This document shows positions 9,312 through 19,108 of a stretch of 64,000 bases of DNA, one piece after another. The position numbers and the translations under genes are program-made. The notes beneath the pieces were generated by a model. It was not told where the DNA came from. It did not search any database and saw only the letters and a list, made by a program, of their open reading frames with translations. This stretch comes from Bacteroidales bacterium UBA1735 (GTDB taxonomy: Bacteria; Bacteroidota; Bacteroidia; Bacteroidales; Paludibacteraceae): NCBI GenBank assembly GCA_002315745.1, contig DCID01000016.1, positions 80,402 to 144,401 on the forward strand, in the 5' to 3' direction. Position 1 is the first letter of the stretch, and every line of letters starts with the position of its first letter.

Positions 9312-10592
9312 ATGAAACGACTCCTTCCTATCATCGTTGGTTGGTTAACCGCCATGGGCGCGTGGGCGACTTATATCGTTCCCGACACCTATCAAGTCAT
9401 CCTGCTCAATGACTCCGTCTTTCTCTTTGTAGGTCAACCCGAGTTGAAGACATCGGATGGCACGGAGGTCGATTGGTACTTAACGACCGACCTTCAAGAC
9501 CCCGTATGCACCAACAACTCGTACTGTTCCTCTTTTAGTTCAGGCGATGGTGTGGTCATTAAGCGAGGTACTGAGATCATAGACGTGGCTTATGTCTTTG
9601 ATTATACGGAGTGCCAACCTACGGTCCATAGCCTCTCGGCACAGATGGATTGTGGGCATACCCATCTCTATATCGATGCCACCGTACCGGCGATGTCCTA
9701 TCGGGATATACAAAATCGCCAGCACACGATTGCGCATAAAGCGACTATTGGCTATACCAATCTCGAATGGCAAGAGAAAGCATGGGCAGAAGTAACGAAG
9801 AGTCACGAGTTTGATTTGAAGCAAGGAGTAGAAACGATAAACGACCCCGCTTATGGGGAGACCTCTTTCTCCTTGGTATGGGATAAAGCATGGCGCGAAC
9901 AATTAGGTTTAGCTGTGGACTCTATGGTTACCGAGATCTACGAACCTCTGGCATGTCGCGGCAAACTGGTTACACAGACGACTATACGTGGTACGGAAGA
10001 GGAGAACGAGGTAGATCGCCCTATTGACCAAAAGATGTTGGCGGCATCGGGTCCATTGGAGGTATCGTTCACATCCAATCCCACCCCCGGAGTGAGGTTC
10101 TACCAATGGCGCATCTATAAGCGCAATGATCTGATCGCAGAGCGTAAGGATCAAGATATACGTTACACGTTCAATGACCCAGGAGCCGATCTATATAAGG
10201 TCGTTCTAGTAGTTCGCGGAGACTCTTGCTCCCAAGAGACCGATCCGAGCAATCCTAACTATGCCGACTCGGTCAATATCACCATCCAAAAGTCGCAACT
10301 CTTTGCGCCTAATGTCTTCACCCCTAACGGGGATGGAAAAAACGATGAGTTCCGTGTCATCTACACCTCCATTAAGGAGTATTATATATGGATCTATAAC
10401 CGATGGGGAAAGTTAGTGTATGAATCCTCTGATCCCGCTAAAGGTTGGGATGGGAACATCGGTAGTCGAGCAGCCGCAGAGGGTGCTTATTACTACATCA
10501 TCCGTGCCAAAGGCACCGATGCGGACACCGATTCCAGTAATCCTAACTTAGGGGTCTATAACCTATCCGGCGACATTAACTTACTTAGATAA
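9312..10592 (+). CDS. Secreted protein with T9SS type B (gliding-motility-type) C-terminal sorting domain
   Basis: The start codon follows the serA stop directly. A signal peptide (MKRLLPIIVGWLTAMGAWA) is followed by about 300 residues with no recognised domain. The C-terminal 90 residues contain A-P-N-V-F-T-P-N-G-D-G-K-N-D, Y-N-R-W-G-K-L-V-Y and W-D-G-N, ending in G-D-I-N-L-L-R: the hallmark of the gliding-motility-associated C-terminal domain (TIGR04131 type). Such proteins cross the outer membrane through the type IX secretion system. The middle region may hold an Ig/PKD-like domain just before the sorting domain (positions about 250-325). The function of the cargo is unknown. Confidence 0.9.
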   Translation: MKRLLPIIVGWLTAMGAWATYIVPDTYQVILLNDSVFLFVGQPELKTSDGTEVDWYLTTDLQDPVCTNNSYCSSFSSGDGVVIKRGTEIIDVAYVFDYTECQPTVHSLSAQMDCGHTHLYIDATVPAMSYRDIQNRQHTIAHKATIGYTNLEWQEKAWAEVTKSHEFDLKQGVETINDPAYGETSFSLVWDKAWREQLGLAVDSMVTEIYEPLACRGKLVTQTTIRGTEEENEVDRPIDQKMLAASGPLEVSFTSNPTPGVRFYQWRIYKRNDLIAERKDQDIRYTFNDPGADLYKVVLVVRGDSCSQETDPSNPNYADSVNITIQKSQLFAPNVFTPNGDGKNDEFRVIYTSIKEYYIWIYNRWGKLVYESSDPAKGWDGNIGSRAAAEGAYYYIIRAKGTDADTDSSNPNLGVYNLSGDINLLR

Positions 10593-10593
10593 C

Positions 10594-10611
10594 ACCTGCA
10601 ACCTGCAACCT
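10594..10611 (+). repeat. 7-bp junction repeat ACCTGCA x2.6
   Basis: ACCTGCA, ACCTGCA, ACCT in the spacer between the T9SS cargo gene and the M3 peptidase gene. One of several junction-specific tandem words in this window. Confidence 0.85.
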
Positions 10612-10619
10612 AAAATATT

Positions 10620-12797
10620 ATGTATAAAAAGTTTTTCATTATGGCATTAGCCACTGCTGCGCTCATCGGTTGCGCTTCGAAAACCGAAGATAATGTTCCC
10701 GTTAACGAGAACCCGTTACTCAACTACGCCCATTGGACAACGCCCCACGGCACCTATCCGTTCAATGAGATCAAAGCCGAGCATTATATGCCCGCCTTCG
10801 AAGAAGCGTTTAAAGAAGGTCTCGCCGAGATAGATGCCATCGTGCGCAATCCCGAGAAACCCACGTTTGAGAACACGATTGTAGCGCTCGAACGCGCTGG
10901 TCACACACTCAGTTTGGCGACCTACTGTTTCTTTAATCTCACCAATGCGGAGACTAATGACACCCTCGATGCTATCGAGACCGAACTGATGCCTAAGTAC
11001 ACCGAGTACGAGACCGCTATCACGCTCAACGATAGTCTCTTCCAACGCATTAAAGCCGTCTATGACGAGCGTGAGTCCTTGCGTCTCAATCCGGAACAAC
11101 GCAAACTATTAGAAGATGCCTACGAAGGTTTTGCCAACAATGGTGCTAACCTCGACTCTGTGGGTAAAGAGAAATATAAGGAACTCTCCACTCGTCTGTC
11201 GATGCTCACCCTCGCCTATGGTCAGAACGTGCTCAAAGCCACGAACGCATGGACTAAACTGATCACCGACGAATCGCAGTTGGCAGGTCTCAATGACGAT
11301 ACCAAAGCAATGATGCGTGACAATGCAAAGAAGAAAGGTCAAAAAGGTTGGCTCATGGATCTCAAACCTACCACCACCATACCTTTCATGCAAGACTGTG
11401 CTAATCGCGAACTGCGTAAGGAGCTGTATATAGCATCTAACACCCGCTGCATCGGTGGCGAGTTTGATAACACGCAGAACATCATCGACATTGCCAATAC
11501 CCGTTTGGAGATAGCCCAACTCTTCGACAAAGAAGACTTCGCGCAGAAAGCCCTGCATAAACGCTGTGCCGAGAACGAGGAGACCGTCATGAATTTCCTC
11601 AACAGCCTACGCGATGCCTATATGCCTGCTGCCCGCGCCGAAGTAGCCGAACTGCAAGCCTTTGCGGATAGCCTGGGTCTCAATGACCAACTTCAGCCGT
11701 GGGATTTCTCCTACTACTCGAAGAAGTTAAAGGATGCTAAGTACAGCATCTCCGACGATATTCTCCGTCCGTATTTTGAGTTAGAAGCCGTTAAACAGGG
11801 CGTCTTTGGTTTAGCCAATCGTCTCTATGGACTCACCTTCGTGCAAGATACCAATATACAGGTCTATAACCCCGAAGTATCGGCATACAATGTCTATGAC
11901 GCTAAGGGTAAGTTCTTAGCCGTCTATTACACCGATTTCCATCCGCGGGATGGTAAGCGCGGTGGTGCTTGGATGAATGAGTTCCAAGGTCAATACAAGA
12001 TTGGTCGCAAGGATCATCGTCCACATATCACGACCGTGATGAACTTCACCCGTCCCGTACCTGCTACCGATGCTACGGAGGGCAAGCCTGCATTACTCAC
12101 CTATGACGAGGTAGAGACTTTCCTGCACGAGTTTGGTCATGCGCTCCATGGTATGCTCACTCGCTGCACGTATGGTAGCCAGTCTGGTACGAACGTGCCA
12201 CGCGACTTCGTGGAGTTGCCTTCGCAGTTCAATGAGAACTTCCTCGGTGAGAAAGAGTTCTTGGACACTTTCGCCAAACATTACGAGACGGGCGAAGCGA
12301 TGCCTCAAGACCTCATTGATAAGATTCATCGTGCCGACACCTACCACGCTGCCTATGCGTGCGTACGTCAACTGTCGTTTGGTTACCTCGATATGGCTTG
12401 GCATACTATCCGTGAGCCGTTTGCACCTACTAAGGGTCAATCGGTACAGGATGCCGTTATCGCCTTTGGTAACAACGCGATGGAGCAAGTGCGTGTCATG
12501 CCTAACGTGCCTGGCACGCAGATGGAGACGGCTTTCACCCATATCTTCTCCGGAGGATACGCGGCAGGATACTACAGCTATAAATGGTCAGAGTTATTGG
12601 ACGCAGATGCCTTTGCACAGTTCCAACAGGCACGCGACAAGCGTGGTTCTATCTTCGATAAGAAGACGGCTGATTCGTTCCGCAAGAACATCCTCGAGCG
12701 CGGTGGTACCGAAGAGCCGATGGTGCTCTATCGTCGTTTCCGTGGCGGTGATCCTACCATTGATGCCTTGCTCAAGAGAGATGGTATCCAGAAATAG
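10620..12797 (+). CDS. dcp: M3 family lipoprotein metallopeptidase (peptidyl-dipeptidase Dcp / oligopeptidase)
   Basis: Lipoprotein signal with lipobox A-L-I-G-C at residues 14-18, so the enzyme is anchored in the cell envelope facing the periplasm. The body (725 aa) matches M3A peptidases, with the thermolysin-like zinc motif H-E-F-G-H at 503-507 and downstream conserved segments E-L-P-S-Q and Y-Y-S-Y-K-W. Dcp removes C-terminal dipeptides; oligopeptidase A is the close alternative. The gene is 27 nt after the T9SS cargo gene and its TAG overlaps the GTG start of the next gene by one base. Confidence 0.93.
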   Translation: MYKKFFIMALATAALIGCASKTEDNVPVNENPLLNYAHWTTPHGTYPFNEIKAEHYMPAFEEAFKEGLAEIDAIVRNPEKPTFENTIVALERAGHTLSLATYCFFNLTNAETNDTLDAIETELMPKYTEYETAITLNDSLFQRIKAVYDERESLRLNPEQRKLLEDAYEGFANNGANLDSVGKEKYKELSTRLSMLTLAYGQNVLKATNAWTKLITDESQLAGLNDDTKAMMRDNAKKKGQKGWLMDLKPTTTIPFMQDCANRELRKELYIASNTRCIGGEFDNTQNIIDIANTRLEIAQLFDKEDFAQKALHKRCAENEETVMNFLNSLRDAYMPAARAEVAELQAFADSLGLNDQLQPWDFSYYSKKLKDAKYSISDDILRPYFELEAVKQGVFGLANRLYGLTFVQDTNIQVYNPEVSAYNVYDAKGKFLAVYYTDFHPRDGKRGGAWMNEFQGQYKIGRKDHRPHITTVMNFTRPVPATDATEGKPALLTYDEVETFLHEFGHALHGMLTRCTYGSQSGTNVPRDFVELPSQFNENFLGEKEFLDTFAKHYETGEAMPQDLIDKIHRADTYHAAYACVRQLSFGYLDMAWHTIREPFAPTKGQSVQDAVIAFGNNAMEQVRVMPNVPGTQMETAFTHIFSGGYAAGYYSYKWSELLDADAFAQFQQARDKRGSIFDKKTADSFRKNILERGGTEEPMVLYRRFRGGDPTIDALLKRDGIQK

Positions 12798-13720
12798 TGT
12801 GGGTTCTTCTCGCCATATTATCAGCACTCTGTTTGGGGTGTTATGATGTGAGCAAAAAGCGTGCGCTGACTCACCTTACGGTAGTTAACACGCTTTTTTT
12901 GAGCATCCTCATCTCCAGTGCTATTCTGTCACTTTTTCTACTATTATCGAGGTGGAGTCCTACGCTAATGGTAGATACCGTATTGTATGTTCCCCGCGTA
13001 GATGGGCACACGCATTGGCTCTGTTTCCTCAAGGCATGTTTAGTACTCAGTAGTTGGGGTTTCTCCTATATAGCGCTGCAGCAATTGCCTATCAGTTTAG
13101 TCTCCCCTATGCAGGCTACGCGACCGATGTGGACTTTGGTAGGTGCCCTATTCCTCTTTGGTGAGGTGCTAAACGGATGGCAGTGGGCAGGTATCGTGTG
13201 CGCCTTGGGGTCGGTCTTCTTGTTTGCACTCAGCGAGGCGATGACCCATCGTAAGGAGCATGCTAAGATAGCCACTGCTCCTCTCATCTGCTTATGTCTC
13301 ACTATCCTCACAGGCGCGGCGAGCGGGTTGTACGATAAGTACCTTATGCGTCAGTTTGACCATAATGCGGTACAGGTTTATTACACCTATTATCAACTCC
13401 TCCTCATCACCATCATCTATTTGGTTCATTGCTACCGTCACCCAGCCGCTCGCCCTTCTCAAGGTTTTTGGAGAAGTCCTGCTTTTTTGCCGGTGATATG
13501 TATCTCTATTTTCTTGGTACTCTCCGACTACTTCTACCTGCTAGCGTTATCCGATACCGATTCATTGATAGCTGTCGTATCGACGATGCGTCGTTCGGGT
13601 ACCATCATTCCGTTCCTCTATGGGATAGTCATCCTGCGCGAACCGCATCCATACAAAAAAATAGTATGCCTCATCGGCATACTATTGGGATTGGTTTGTT
13701 TACTCTTAGGTAGTTTATGA
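12797..13720 (+). CDS. DMT superfamily (EamA-like) membrane transporter
   Basis: 307 aa with about ten hydrophobic segments and two homologous halves, as in EamA/DMT exporters. The start is GTG at 12797, overlapping the dcp stop by one base; no better start is in frame nearby. The substrate cannot be read from sequence. The 3' end overlaps the convergent pgi gene by 6 bp, and the last 20 codons also encode, on the opposite strand, the transcription terminator of the pgi operon (13655-13686). Confidence 0.88.
   Translation: MWVLLAILSALCLGCYDVSKKRALTHLTVVNTLFLSILISSAILSLFLLLSRWSPTLMVDTVLYVPRVDGHTHWLCFLKACLVLSSWGFSYIALQQLPISLVSPMQATRPMWTLVGALFLFGEVLNGWQWAGIVCALGSVFLFALSEAMTHRKEHAKIATAPLICLCLTILTGAASGLYDKYLMRQFDHNAVQVYYTYYQLLLITIIYLVHCYRHPAARPSQGFWRSPAFLPVICISIFLVLSDYFYLLALSDTDSLIAVVSTMRRSGTIIPFLYGIVILREPHPYKKIVCLIGILLGLVCLLLGSL
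13655..13686 (-). terminator. Intrinsic terminator of the pgi operon, embedded in the convergent DMT gene
   Basis: Read on the minus strand: AATAGTATGCC, 5-nt loop, GGCATACTATT, then a T-run formed by A13655-A13661. The 11-bp stem is perfect and lies 29 nt beyond the pgi stop, wholly inside the coding sequence of the DMT gene. Confidence 0.85.
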
Positions 13721-15043
13721 TAAGCGGGCTTTGATAGCCTTACTCTCTTCCTCGTAACCAGGTTTGTCCAATAGGGCGAACATATTCTTCTTATACGCCT
13801 CTACGCCCGGTTGATTGAATGGATTAACGCCTAACATATAGCCCGATATACCGCAGGCACGCTCGAAGAAATAGATGAACTGACCTAAGTTATACTCATC
13901 TACCTTCTCGAACGAGATCTTGATATTAGGTACACCACCATCGACGTGTGCGAGTTGGGTGCCGAGTTCCGCCATTTTGTTGACTTCGTCCACGCGTTTA
14001 CCGGCGAGGAAATTGAGTCCGTCGAGGTTCTGCTCATCCTTAGGGAAGATAACGGACTTATTGGCTTGCTCAATGGATATAACCGTCTCGAAGATGGTGC
14101 GTTCACCATCTTGGATCCATTGACCCATCGAGTGCAAGTCCGTAGTCAAGTCCACACTAGCTGGGAAGATACCTTTGCGGTTCTTACCTTCGGATTCGCC
14201 ATAGAGTTGTTTCCACCACTCGGCAAAATAGTGGATCTTAGGATTGAAGTTCGCCATGATCTCTATTTTCTTACCATACTGATAGAGGGCATTACGCATA
14301 GCCGCATATTGGCAAGCAGGGTTATTGTCATACCCCACCTTGGTGCTAGTTGCTTTCTCCATGTCCTGTGCACCGCGAACGAGCGCAAAGATATCGTGCC
14401 CTGCGCAAGCGACAGGTAACAGACCTACTGGGGTCAGGACGCTGAAACGACCACCTACGTTGTCTGGGATAATGAATGTTTGATAACCTTCTATCTCGGC
14501 TAATTTGCGGGCAGCACCTTTGACCTTATCGGTGATGCAAACGATGAGGTCTTTTGCGACCTCTTTGCCCACTTGCTTCTCCAGCATCGTCTTGAGCAGA
14601 CGGAAGGCGAGTGCCGTCTCTGTGGTCGTACCCGACTTAGAGATATTGATAATAGCGAAGGTCTTACCTTCGAGCAGTTCCATCAGGTCTGCTAAGTAAT
14701 CTTCACCGATGTTGTTACCCGCATACACGATGCGTGGGTTCTTACCATTGAGGCCAAAGGTGTGATCTAATGCCTCGTTCACGGCACGGCAACCTAAATA
14801 GCTGCCACCTATACCTGCCACCACGATGATCTCTGCTTTCGCGCGGAGACGATTGGCACAGTCTTGTACTTCGTGGAGGAAAGCGTCCGTGGTCTCGGAG
14901 GGCAGATGTACCCAACCTAAGAAATCGTTACCTTCTCCTTCTCCTTTTTCTAATACTAAGTTAGCCTTTACTGCCAATGCAGCTTCCTCGGCTAATGCGC
15001 CTGCGGGAACAAAACTCGCAGCATTCTTTAAACACAGTTTCAT
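13715..15043 (-). CDS. pgi: Glucose-6-phosphate isomerase
   Basis: Interconverts glucose-6-phosphate and fructose-6-phosphate. Diagnostic segments include [10 protein letters not shown] (phosphosugar site), [12 protein letters not shown] (SIS-fold loop) and the catalytic His/Lys region near the C-terminus. At 442 aa it is the shorter bacterial type. Last gene of a minus-strand operon (DUF2147 gene, lysS, gpsA, pgi); it begins 10 nt after the gpsA stop. Confidence 0.97.
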   Translation of the reverse strand: MKLCLKNAASFVPAGALAEEAALAVKANLVLEKGEGEGNDFLGWVHLPSETTDAFLHEVQDCANRLRAKAEIIVVAGIGGSYLGCRAVNEALDHTFGLNGKNPRIVYAGNNIGEDYLADLMELLEGKTFAIINISKSGTTTETALAFRLLKTMLEKQVGKEVAKDLIVCITDKVKGAARKLAEIEGYQTFIIPDNVGGRFSVLTPVGLLPVACAGHDIFALVRGAQDMEKATSTKVGYDNNPACQYAAMRNALYQYGKKIEIMANFNPKIHYFAEWWKQLYGESEGKNRKGIFPASVDLTTDLHSMGQWIQDGERTIFETVISIEQANKSVIFPKDEQNLDGLNFLAGKRVDEVNKMAELGTQLAHVDGGVPNIKISFEKVDEYNLGQFIYFFERACGISGYMLGVNPFNQPGVEAYKKNMFALLDKPGYEEESKAIKARLS

Positions 15044-15053
15044 ATATATACGT

Positions 15054-16046
15054 TTAATATAGTTTCTTCGTTAAGCGAGAGATGACAATCGTCGGTGACA
15101 AGTGGTTGTAGAGGATATCGTATATCGCTTCCACGATAGGCAGATCGACTTGCATCTTTTCGTTAGCCAGGTGGATAGCCAGCGTACCATAATAGCCTTC
15201 CGCTACCATCTCCATCTCTATCTGAGCCGATTTGACGGAGTAACCCATACCGACGAGTTGACCAAACTGGCGATTGCGGGAGAACTTGGAGTAAGCCGTC
15301 ACTAACACATCTCCTAAGTAGCCGCTGGCATCTATATCGCGTTGGTTATTACACATGGCCGTCGCGAAGCGTTGAATCTCCTGCACGCCATTACTCATGA
15401 GCACGGCTTGGAAATTGTCACCATAGTGCAGACTATGACATAAGCCCGCAGCGATAGCGTAGATGTTCTTCATCACCGACGAGTACTCCAATCCTATCAC
15501 ATCCGTACTCGGTGTAGCACGCACAAAATCAGTATCAAAGAGTTGGCACAACTCCATCGAGTGTTCGCGGCTCTCACAACCGATCGTCAAGTAACTCAGT
15601 CGCTCCAAGGCTATCTCCTCGGCGTGACAGGGACCCGCGATGATCGCCAATTGCGACATGGGGATATTAAATCGTTGGTGCAAGTAATCGGTGACTAGGA
15701 TGTTCTCTTCGGGGATCATACCTTTGACCGCAGAGATAACCGTTTTGTGCTCCATCTTGCGCTTGATCTTAGTCAGAGTCTGCTTGACGTAGGGTGATGG
15801 GATAGCCACAATGAGGATATCCGAATCCGTCACCGCATAGTTGATATCCGAATAGAAGTGAATACGATTCGTATCAAACGTCGCATTACATAGGTATCCG
15901 GGGTTCTTACCCGTAGCCTTAAATTCATCAATGGTTTCCTGTTTACGGATGAACCAATTGATCTGAGGTTGGTTGAGCAGCACTATCTTCGCCAGCGCCG
16001 TTGCCCAACTACCACTTCCTATGATACAAACACGTTTGTCCATCAT
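15054..16046 (-). CDS. gpsA: Glycerol-3-phosphate dehydrogenase [NAD(P)+]
   Basis: Makes sn-glycerol-3-phosphate from dihydroxyacetone phosphate for phospholipid synthesis. The N-terminal nucleotide motif [10 protein letters not shown] (residues 10-19), the A-V-K-G-M segment and the active-site Lys region [10 protein letters not shown] are typical. 330 aa, normal length. It overlaps the lysS stop by 4 nt, indicating translational coupling. Confidence 0.96.
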   Translation of the reverse strand: MMDKRVCIIGSGSWATALAKIVLLNQPQINWFIRKQETIDEFKATGKNPGYLCNATFDTNRIHFYSDINYAVTDSDILIVAIPSPYVKQTLTKIKRKMEHKTVISAVKGMIPEENILVTDYLHQRFNIPMSQLAIIAGPCHAEEIALERLSYLTIGCESREHSMELCQLFDTDFVRATPSTDVIGLEYSSVMKNIYAIAAGLCHSLHYGDNFQAVLMSNGVQEIQRFATAMCNNQRDIDASGYLGDVLVTAYSKFSRNRQFGQLVGMGYSVKSAQIEMEMVAEGYYGTLAIHLANEKMQVDLPIVEAIYDILYNHLSPTIVISRLTKKLY

Positions 16047-17611
16047 ACTTCAGGTTTCATGGTGGGGAATAGCAAGACTTCCTGAATGGTCGGTTGTCCT
16101 GTCATCAAGATCGCGAGGCGGTCTATACCTATACCGATACCGGAGGTAGGCGGCATACCATATTCGAGGGCACGCATGAAATCGTGGTCAATGACCATCG
16201 CTTCGTCATCCCCTTTCTTCGCGAGGTTCATCTGATCGACGAACCGGTTATATTGGTCTATTGGGTCATTGAGCTCGGAGTACGCATTGGCTAACTCTTT
16301 ACCATTGACCATTAACTCAAATCGTTCGGTCAGTCCGGGTTTAGAGCGGTGCATCTTGGTCAGAGGAGACATCTCCACCGGGTAGTCGGTAATGAACGTA
16401 GGTTGGATGAAGGTACCCTCACAGGTCTCTCCGAAGATCTCGTCAATGAGTTTACCCTTACCCATCTTCTCCGTGTCTTCGACACCAAATTTCTTAGCAA
16501 TAGGGCGAATCTCCTCTTCCGTCATCTTCGACAGGTCATAACCCGTCTTTTCTTGGATAGCCTCGAGGATAGGCAGACGACGATATGGTGCTTTGAAGTC
16601 CACCTCGTGGTCGCCAATCTGCACTTTGGTTGTGCCATTGACAGCGATAGCGATGCGCTCGAGCAATTGCTCTGTGAACGACATCATCCAGTTATAGTCC
16701 TTATATTGCACATAGAGCTCCATGCATGTGAACTCGGGGTTATGGCTACGGTCCATACCTTCGTTGCGGAAGTTACGACCAATCTCGTACACGCCCTCGA
16801 AGCCACCTACGATGAGGCGTTTGAGGTAGAGTTCCGTCGCGATACGTAGGTACATATCCACATCGAGTGTGTTATGGTGCGTGATGAACGGACGCGCCGA
16901 TGCACCACCGGCTATCTGTTGTAGTATAGGTGTCTCCACCTCGGTGTAACCTGCTTCGTCAAACACCTGACGCATGGTGCGTAAGATAGTGGCACGTTTG
17001 AGGAAAGTGTCCTTCACGCCGTCATTGACCACTAGATCCACGTAGCGTTGGCGATAGCGTTGCTCGGGGTCGTTAAATCCGTCGTATGCTACCCCATCCT
17101 TGTACTTAACGATAGGCAGTGGACGCAGCGACTTCGATAAGACGGTCAACTTTTGTGCATGCACCGATATCTCACCCATTTGGGTACGGAACACGAAACC
17201 TTCTATGCCGATGAAGTCACCAATGTCGAGCAACTTCTTGAACACCACGTTATACATCTGCTGCTCCACCGAAAGGTTGTGGTTGTCGTTGTGGTTGTCG
17301 TTATGGTTGTCGTTGTCGTCAACTGGCGCCTGGATATCGTCGCGGCTCACATAGACTTGGATACGGCCTTTGGAGTCTTGCAGTTCGATGAAGGACGCTT
17401 TGCCCATGATACGCTTCGACATGAGTCGTCCTGCTATACTGACTTTATCACCAGTATGCCATACCCCATCGCCTTCGTCCACGAAGCCGGCTTTGATATC
17501 GGTCGAGTGACCGGTTACTACATACTCGTTCGCGGGATAGGGATTAATGCCCATATCGCGCATAGTTTGCAGACTCTGTCTGCGAACTTGTTCTTGTTCA
17601 GATAATTCCAT
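16043..17611 (-). CDS. lysS: Lysyl-tRNA synthetase (class II) with an Asn-His/Asn-Asp repeat insertion
   Basis: Class II LysRS with an N-terminal OB-fold anticodon domain and a C-terminal catalytic domain: motif 2 region F-R-N-E-G-M-D-R-S-H-N-P-E-F, motif 3 G-I-G-I-G-I-D-R-L. At 522 aa it lacks any long C-terminal extension. Residues about 99-112 are an in-frame tract of Asn-Asp and Asn-His pairs encoded by the hexanucleotide array at 17276-17317, inserted in an OB-fold loop between D-D-I-Q-A-P-V and L-S-V-E-Q-Q. The flanks align well with ordinary LysRS, so the insertion is probably tolerated in a surface loop. Confidence 0.96.
   Translation of the reverse strand: MELSEQEQVRRQSLQTMRDMGINPYPANEYVVTGHSTDIKAGFVDEGDGVWHTGDKVSIAGRLMSKRIMGKASFIELQDSKGRIQVYVSRDDIQAPVDDNDNHNDNHNDNHNLSVEQQMYNVVFKKLLDIGDFIGIEGFVFRTQMGEISVHAQKLTVLSKSLRPLPIVKYKDGVAYDGFNDPEQRYRQRYVDLVVNDGVKDTFLKRATILRTMRQVFDEAGYTEVETPILQQIAGGASARPFITHHNTLDVDMYLRIATELYLKRLIVGGFEGVYEIGRNFRNEGMDRSHNPEFTCMELYVQYKDYNWMMSFTEQLLERIAIAVNGTTKVQIGDHEVDFKAPYRRLPILEAIQEKTGYDLSKMTEEEIRPIAKKFGVEDTEKMGKGKLIDEIFGETCEGTFIQPTFITDYPVEMSPLTKMHRSKPGLTERFELMVNGKELANAYSELNDPIDQYNRFVDQMNLAKKGDDEAMVIDHDFMRALEYGMPPTSGIGIGIDRLAILMTGQPTIQEVLLFPTMKPEV
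17276..17317. repeat. Hexanucleotide GTTRTS array, locus B, in-frame in lysS (7 units)
   Basis: Plus strand units: GTTGTG, GTTGTC, GTTGTG, GTTGTC, GTTATG, GTTGTC, GTTGTC. On the coding (minus) strand they read AAC followed by GAC, CAT or CAC, giving Asn-Asp and Asn-His dipeptides. Confidence 0.98.
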
Positions 17612-17633
17612 TATATCTTATTTTAATATACAC

Positions 17634-18062
17634 CTATTGGGGTTTGATCCAGGTCTGATTGCGACCTAACCAACCGCGTTTATCTAGACTACCGCGTAGC
17701 ACTAAGTTACCGTGGTCTAAGAATATCTTACCATAGTAGAACTTGCCACTTTGTGGATCAAGCACTTGACCTTCTCTCAGTTCACCTTCTACGGCTTTCA
17801 TACCACGGATAATGACCAATCCTTCCATTTTCTTCCCATGGTCTTCACCCTCACATTCCTCGCAAGTCAAGTCTGCTTTGCCCACTAACATCTTCGATAT
17901 CTTGCCGTAGTACAAGCCGTCGTTGGCTTTGTATATAGTGACGATAGAGAAGTGATCACCGGTCTTATCATCCACGGTCATCCAATCTCCTACGATCTCA
18001 TTGATTTGTGCCATAGCTACCATAGGCAGCAAAACGATGGCTAATAATAGACTCTTTTTCAT
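17634..18062 (-). CDS. DUF2147-family secreted protein
   Basis: Signal peptide MKKSLLLAIVLLPMVAMA with Gln at the predicted mature N-terminus. The mature part starts with I-V-G-D-W-M-T-V-D-D and continues through V-T-I-Y-K and Y-Y-G-K-I-S, ending with W-L-G-R-N-Q-T-W, the pattern of the DUF2147 beta-barrel-like family. 142 aa. The cellular role is unknown. First gene of the lysS-gpsA-pgi operon: a promoter lies 30 nt upstream and lysS starts 22 nt after its stop. Confidence 0.85.
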   Translation of the reverse strand: MKKSLLLAIVLLPMVAMAQINEIVGDWMTVDDKTGDHFSIVTIYKANDGLYYGKISKMLVGKADLTCEECEGEDHGKKMEGLVIIRGMKAVEGELREGQVLDPQSGKFYYGKIFLDHGNLVLRGSLDKRGWLGRNQTWIKPQ

Positions 18063-18090
18063 ATCTTATATGATTTTCTCAAAATTCGGG

Positions 18091-18124
18091 TGCAAAGGTA
18101 CTACTTTTTTTCGAGATATGCAAC
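18091..18124 (-). promoter_or_regulatory. Bacteroidota -33/-7 promoter for the DUF2147-lysS-gpsA-pgi operon
   Basis: The minus strand has the -33 box GTTG (18121-18124) and -7 box TACCTTTG (18093-18100) with a 20-bp spacer. The 34 bp at 18090-18123 are identical to 19301-19334. Confidence 0.88.
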
Positions 18125-18230
18125 ATAAAGCACGAAAAAGTGCAAAAAAAACAAAAAAAAGGACTGCCGCAGCATGCTCCGTATTATCTAGGTACACTTG
18201 TCGATTGCTGATGACATGTAATATTCCCTT

Positions 18231-18245
18231 TGGCACGGAATTTGA
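18231..18245 (+). promoter_or_regulatory. Sigma-54-type (-24/-12) promoter
   Basis: TGGCACGGAATTTGA matches the RpoN consensus TGGCACG-N4-TTGC at every fixed position except the last (A for C). The predicted transcription start is near 18257, 25 nt before the next gene. Two dyads upstream, AGCATGCT (18171-18178) and TGTC-N10-GACA (18199-18216), are possible enhancer-binding-protein sites. No -33/-7 box is seen for this gene. Confidence 0.72.
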
Positions 18246-18281
18246 TAGAGAGGGTTTGTAACCTCAAAACAAGTAAGGGAT

Positions 18282-18788
18282 ATGAGAAGCAGAAAAACTA
18301 TCGTGTGTTTGGTAGCACTAGCTTGTGCCACCATCACGTTGGCTCAGTTCGAGAAGATCAGTGGCCAGCCACCCAAACGGGAGAGTGCCGAAGAACGTGC
18401 TACACGTAAGGCACAACAGTTGCGTGACACCTTGAACCTAGATTGCGATCAGTTCAATAGTGTGTACAAAGTCTATTACAATGAGTATTCCGCTATGGAG
18501 CAGCAGATGATGCCGCAAGGTGGTCCACCTCAAGGCGGTGGAGGAATGCCTCCACAAGGGTTTGGTGGTGGTATGCCCCCACAAGGGTTTGAAGGCGGAG
18601 GAATGCCCCCGATGGACTTCAATGGCGAGATGCCCACACCTCCACAGCCGAAGGAACTGACGGAAGACCAACTGAGAAAGCAGCAGGAGAAACGCCTGAA
18701 GAAGATAAAGAAGATTCTCACAGAACAGCAATATGAACTGTGGCTTCAGTTGGATACCATCAAACCTCCAATGCCACCACAACACTAA
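18282..18788 (+). CDS. Secreted Met/Gly/Pro-rich protein, DUF4890/Spy-like
   Basis: Signal peptide ending T-L-A with mature N-terminal Gln. The mature protein has a helical segment (residues about 35-65, E-E-R-A-T-R-K-A-Q-Q-L), then a low-complexity stretch (about 78-118) built from repeats of G-G-M-P-P-Q-G-F, then a second helical Lys/Glu-rich segment with L-T-E-D-Q-L-R-K and I-L-T-E-Q-Q-Y. The two helical parts resemble DUF4890 / Spy-CpxP-like periplasmic proteins that respond to envelope stress. 168 aa. It appears to be a single-gene unit behind a sigma-54-like promoter, and is convergent with the DUF1653 gene. Confidence 0.7.
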   Translation: MRSRKTIVCLVALACATITLAQFEKISGQPPKRESAEERATRKAQQLRDTLNLDCDQFNSVYKVYYNEYSAMEQQMMPQGGPPQGGGGMPPQGFGGGMPPQGFEGGGMPPMDFNGEMPTPPQPKELTEDQLRKQQEKRLKKIKKILTEQQYELWLQLDTIKPPMPPQH

Positions 18789-18866
18789 GCGTTTGATCGA
18801 CTGGACGAGGTTATCAATCACTTACATGCATCTGTAATTCTTTTGGGGGTCACTATTCTATTCCCA

Positions 18867-19103
18867 TTATTCTTTGCATTCTTGGGGCAGTTCATCCTCG
18901 CTCACTTTGACAAATCGTGGGCCGTGATATCCAGGCTTATCGACTATTTCTGTCCACATGGATGCTGGCCTAACCCATAATCCTTTTTCACCGTATAGGG
19001 CTCTATAAACCACCATCGGTTCCAATGTCTCGCTATGTCTAGCCACTTCGATTAGTTGGTAATAGTTTCCCTTAAAGTGGCGGTAATACCCTGTTTCTAA
19101 CAT
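18867..19103 (-). CDS. DUF1653 protein
   Basis: 78 aa. Y-R-H-F-K-G-N-Y-Y-Q at the start, then H-S-E-T-L-E-P-M-V-V-Y-R-A-L-Y-G and L-W-V-R-P-A-S-M, are the hallmarks of the small DUF1653 family. Its function is unknown. The start codon is 5 nt after the stop of the YqaE-like gene, so the two form an operon. Confidence 0.93.
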   Translation of the reverse strand: MLETGYYRHFKGNYYQLIEVARHSETLEPMVVYRALYGEKGLWVRPASMWTEIVDKPGYHGPRFVKVSEDELPQECKE

Positions 19104-19108
19104 ATTGG

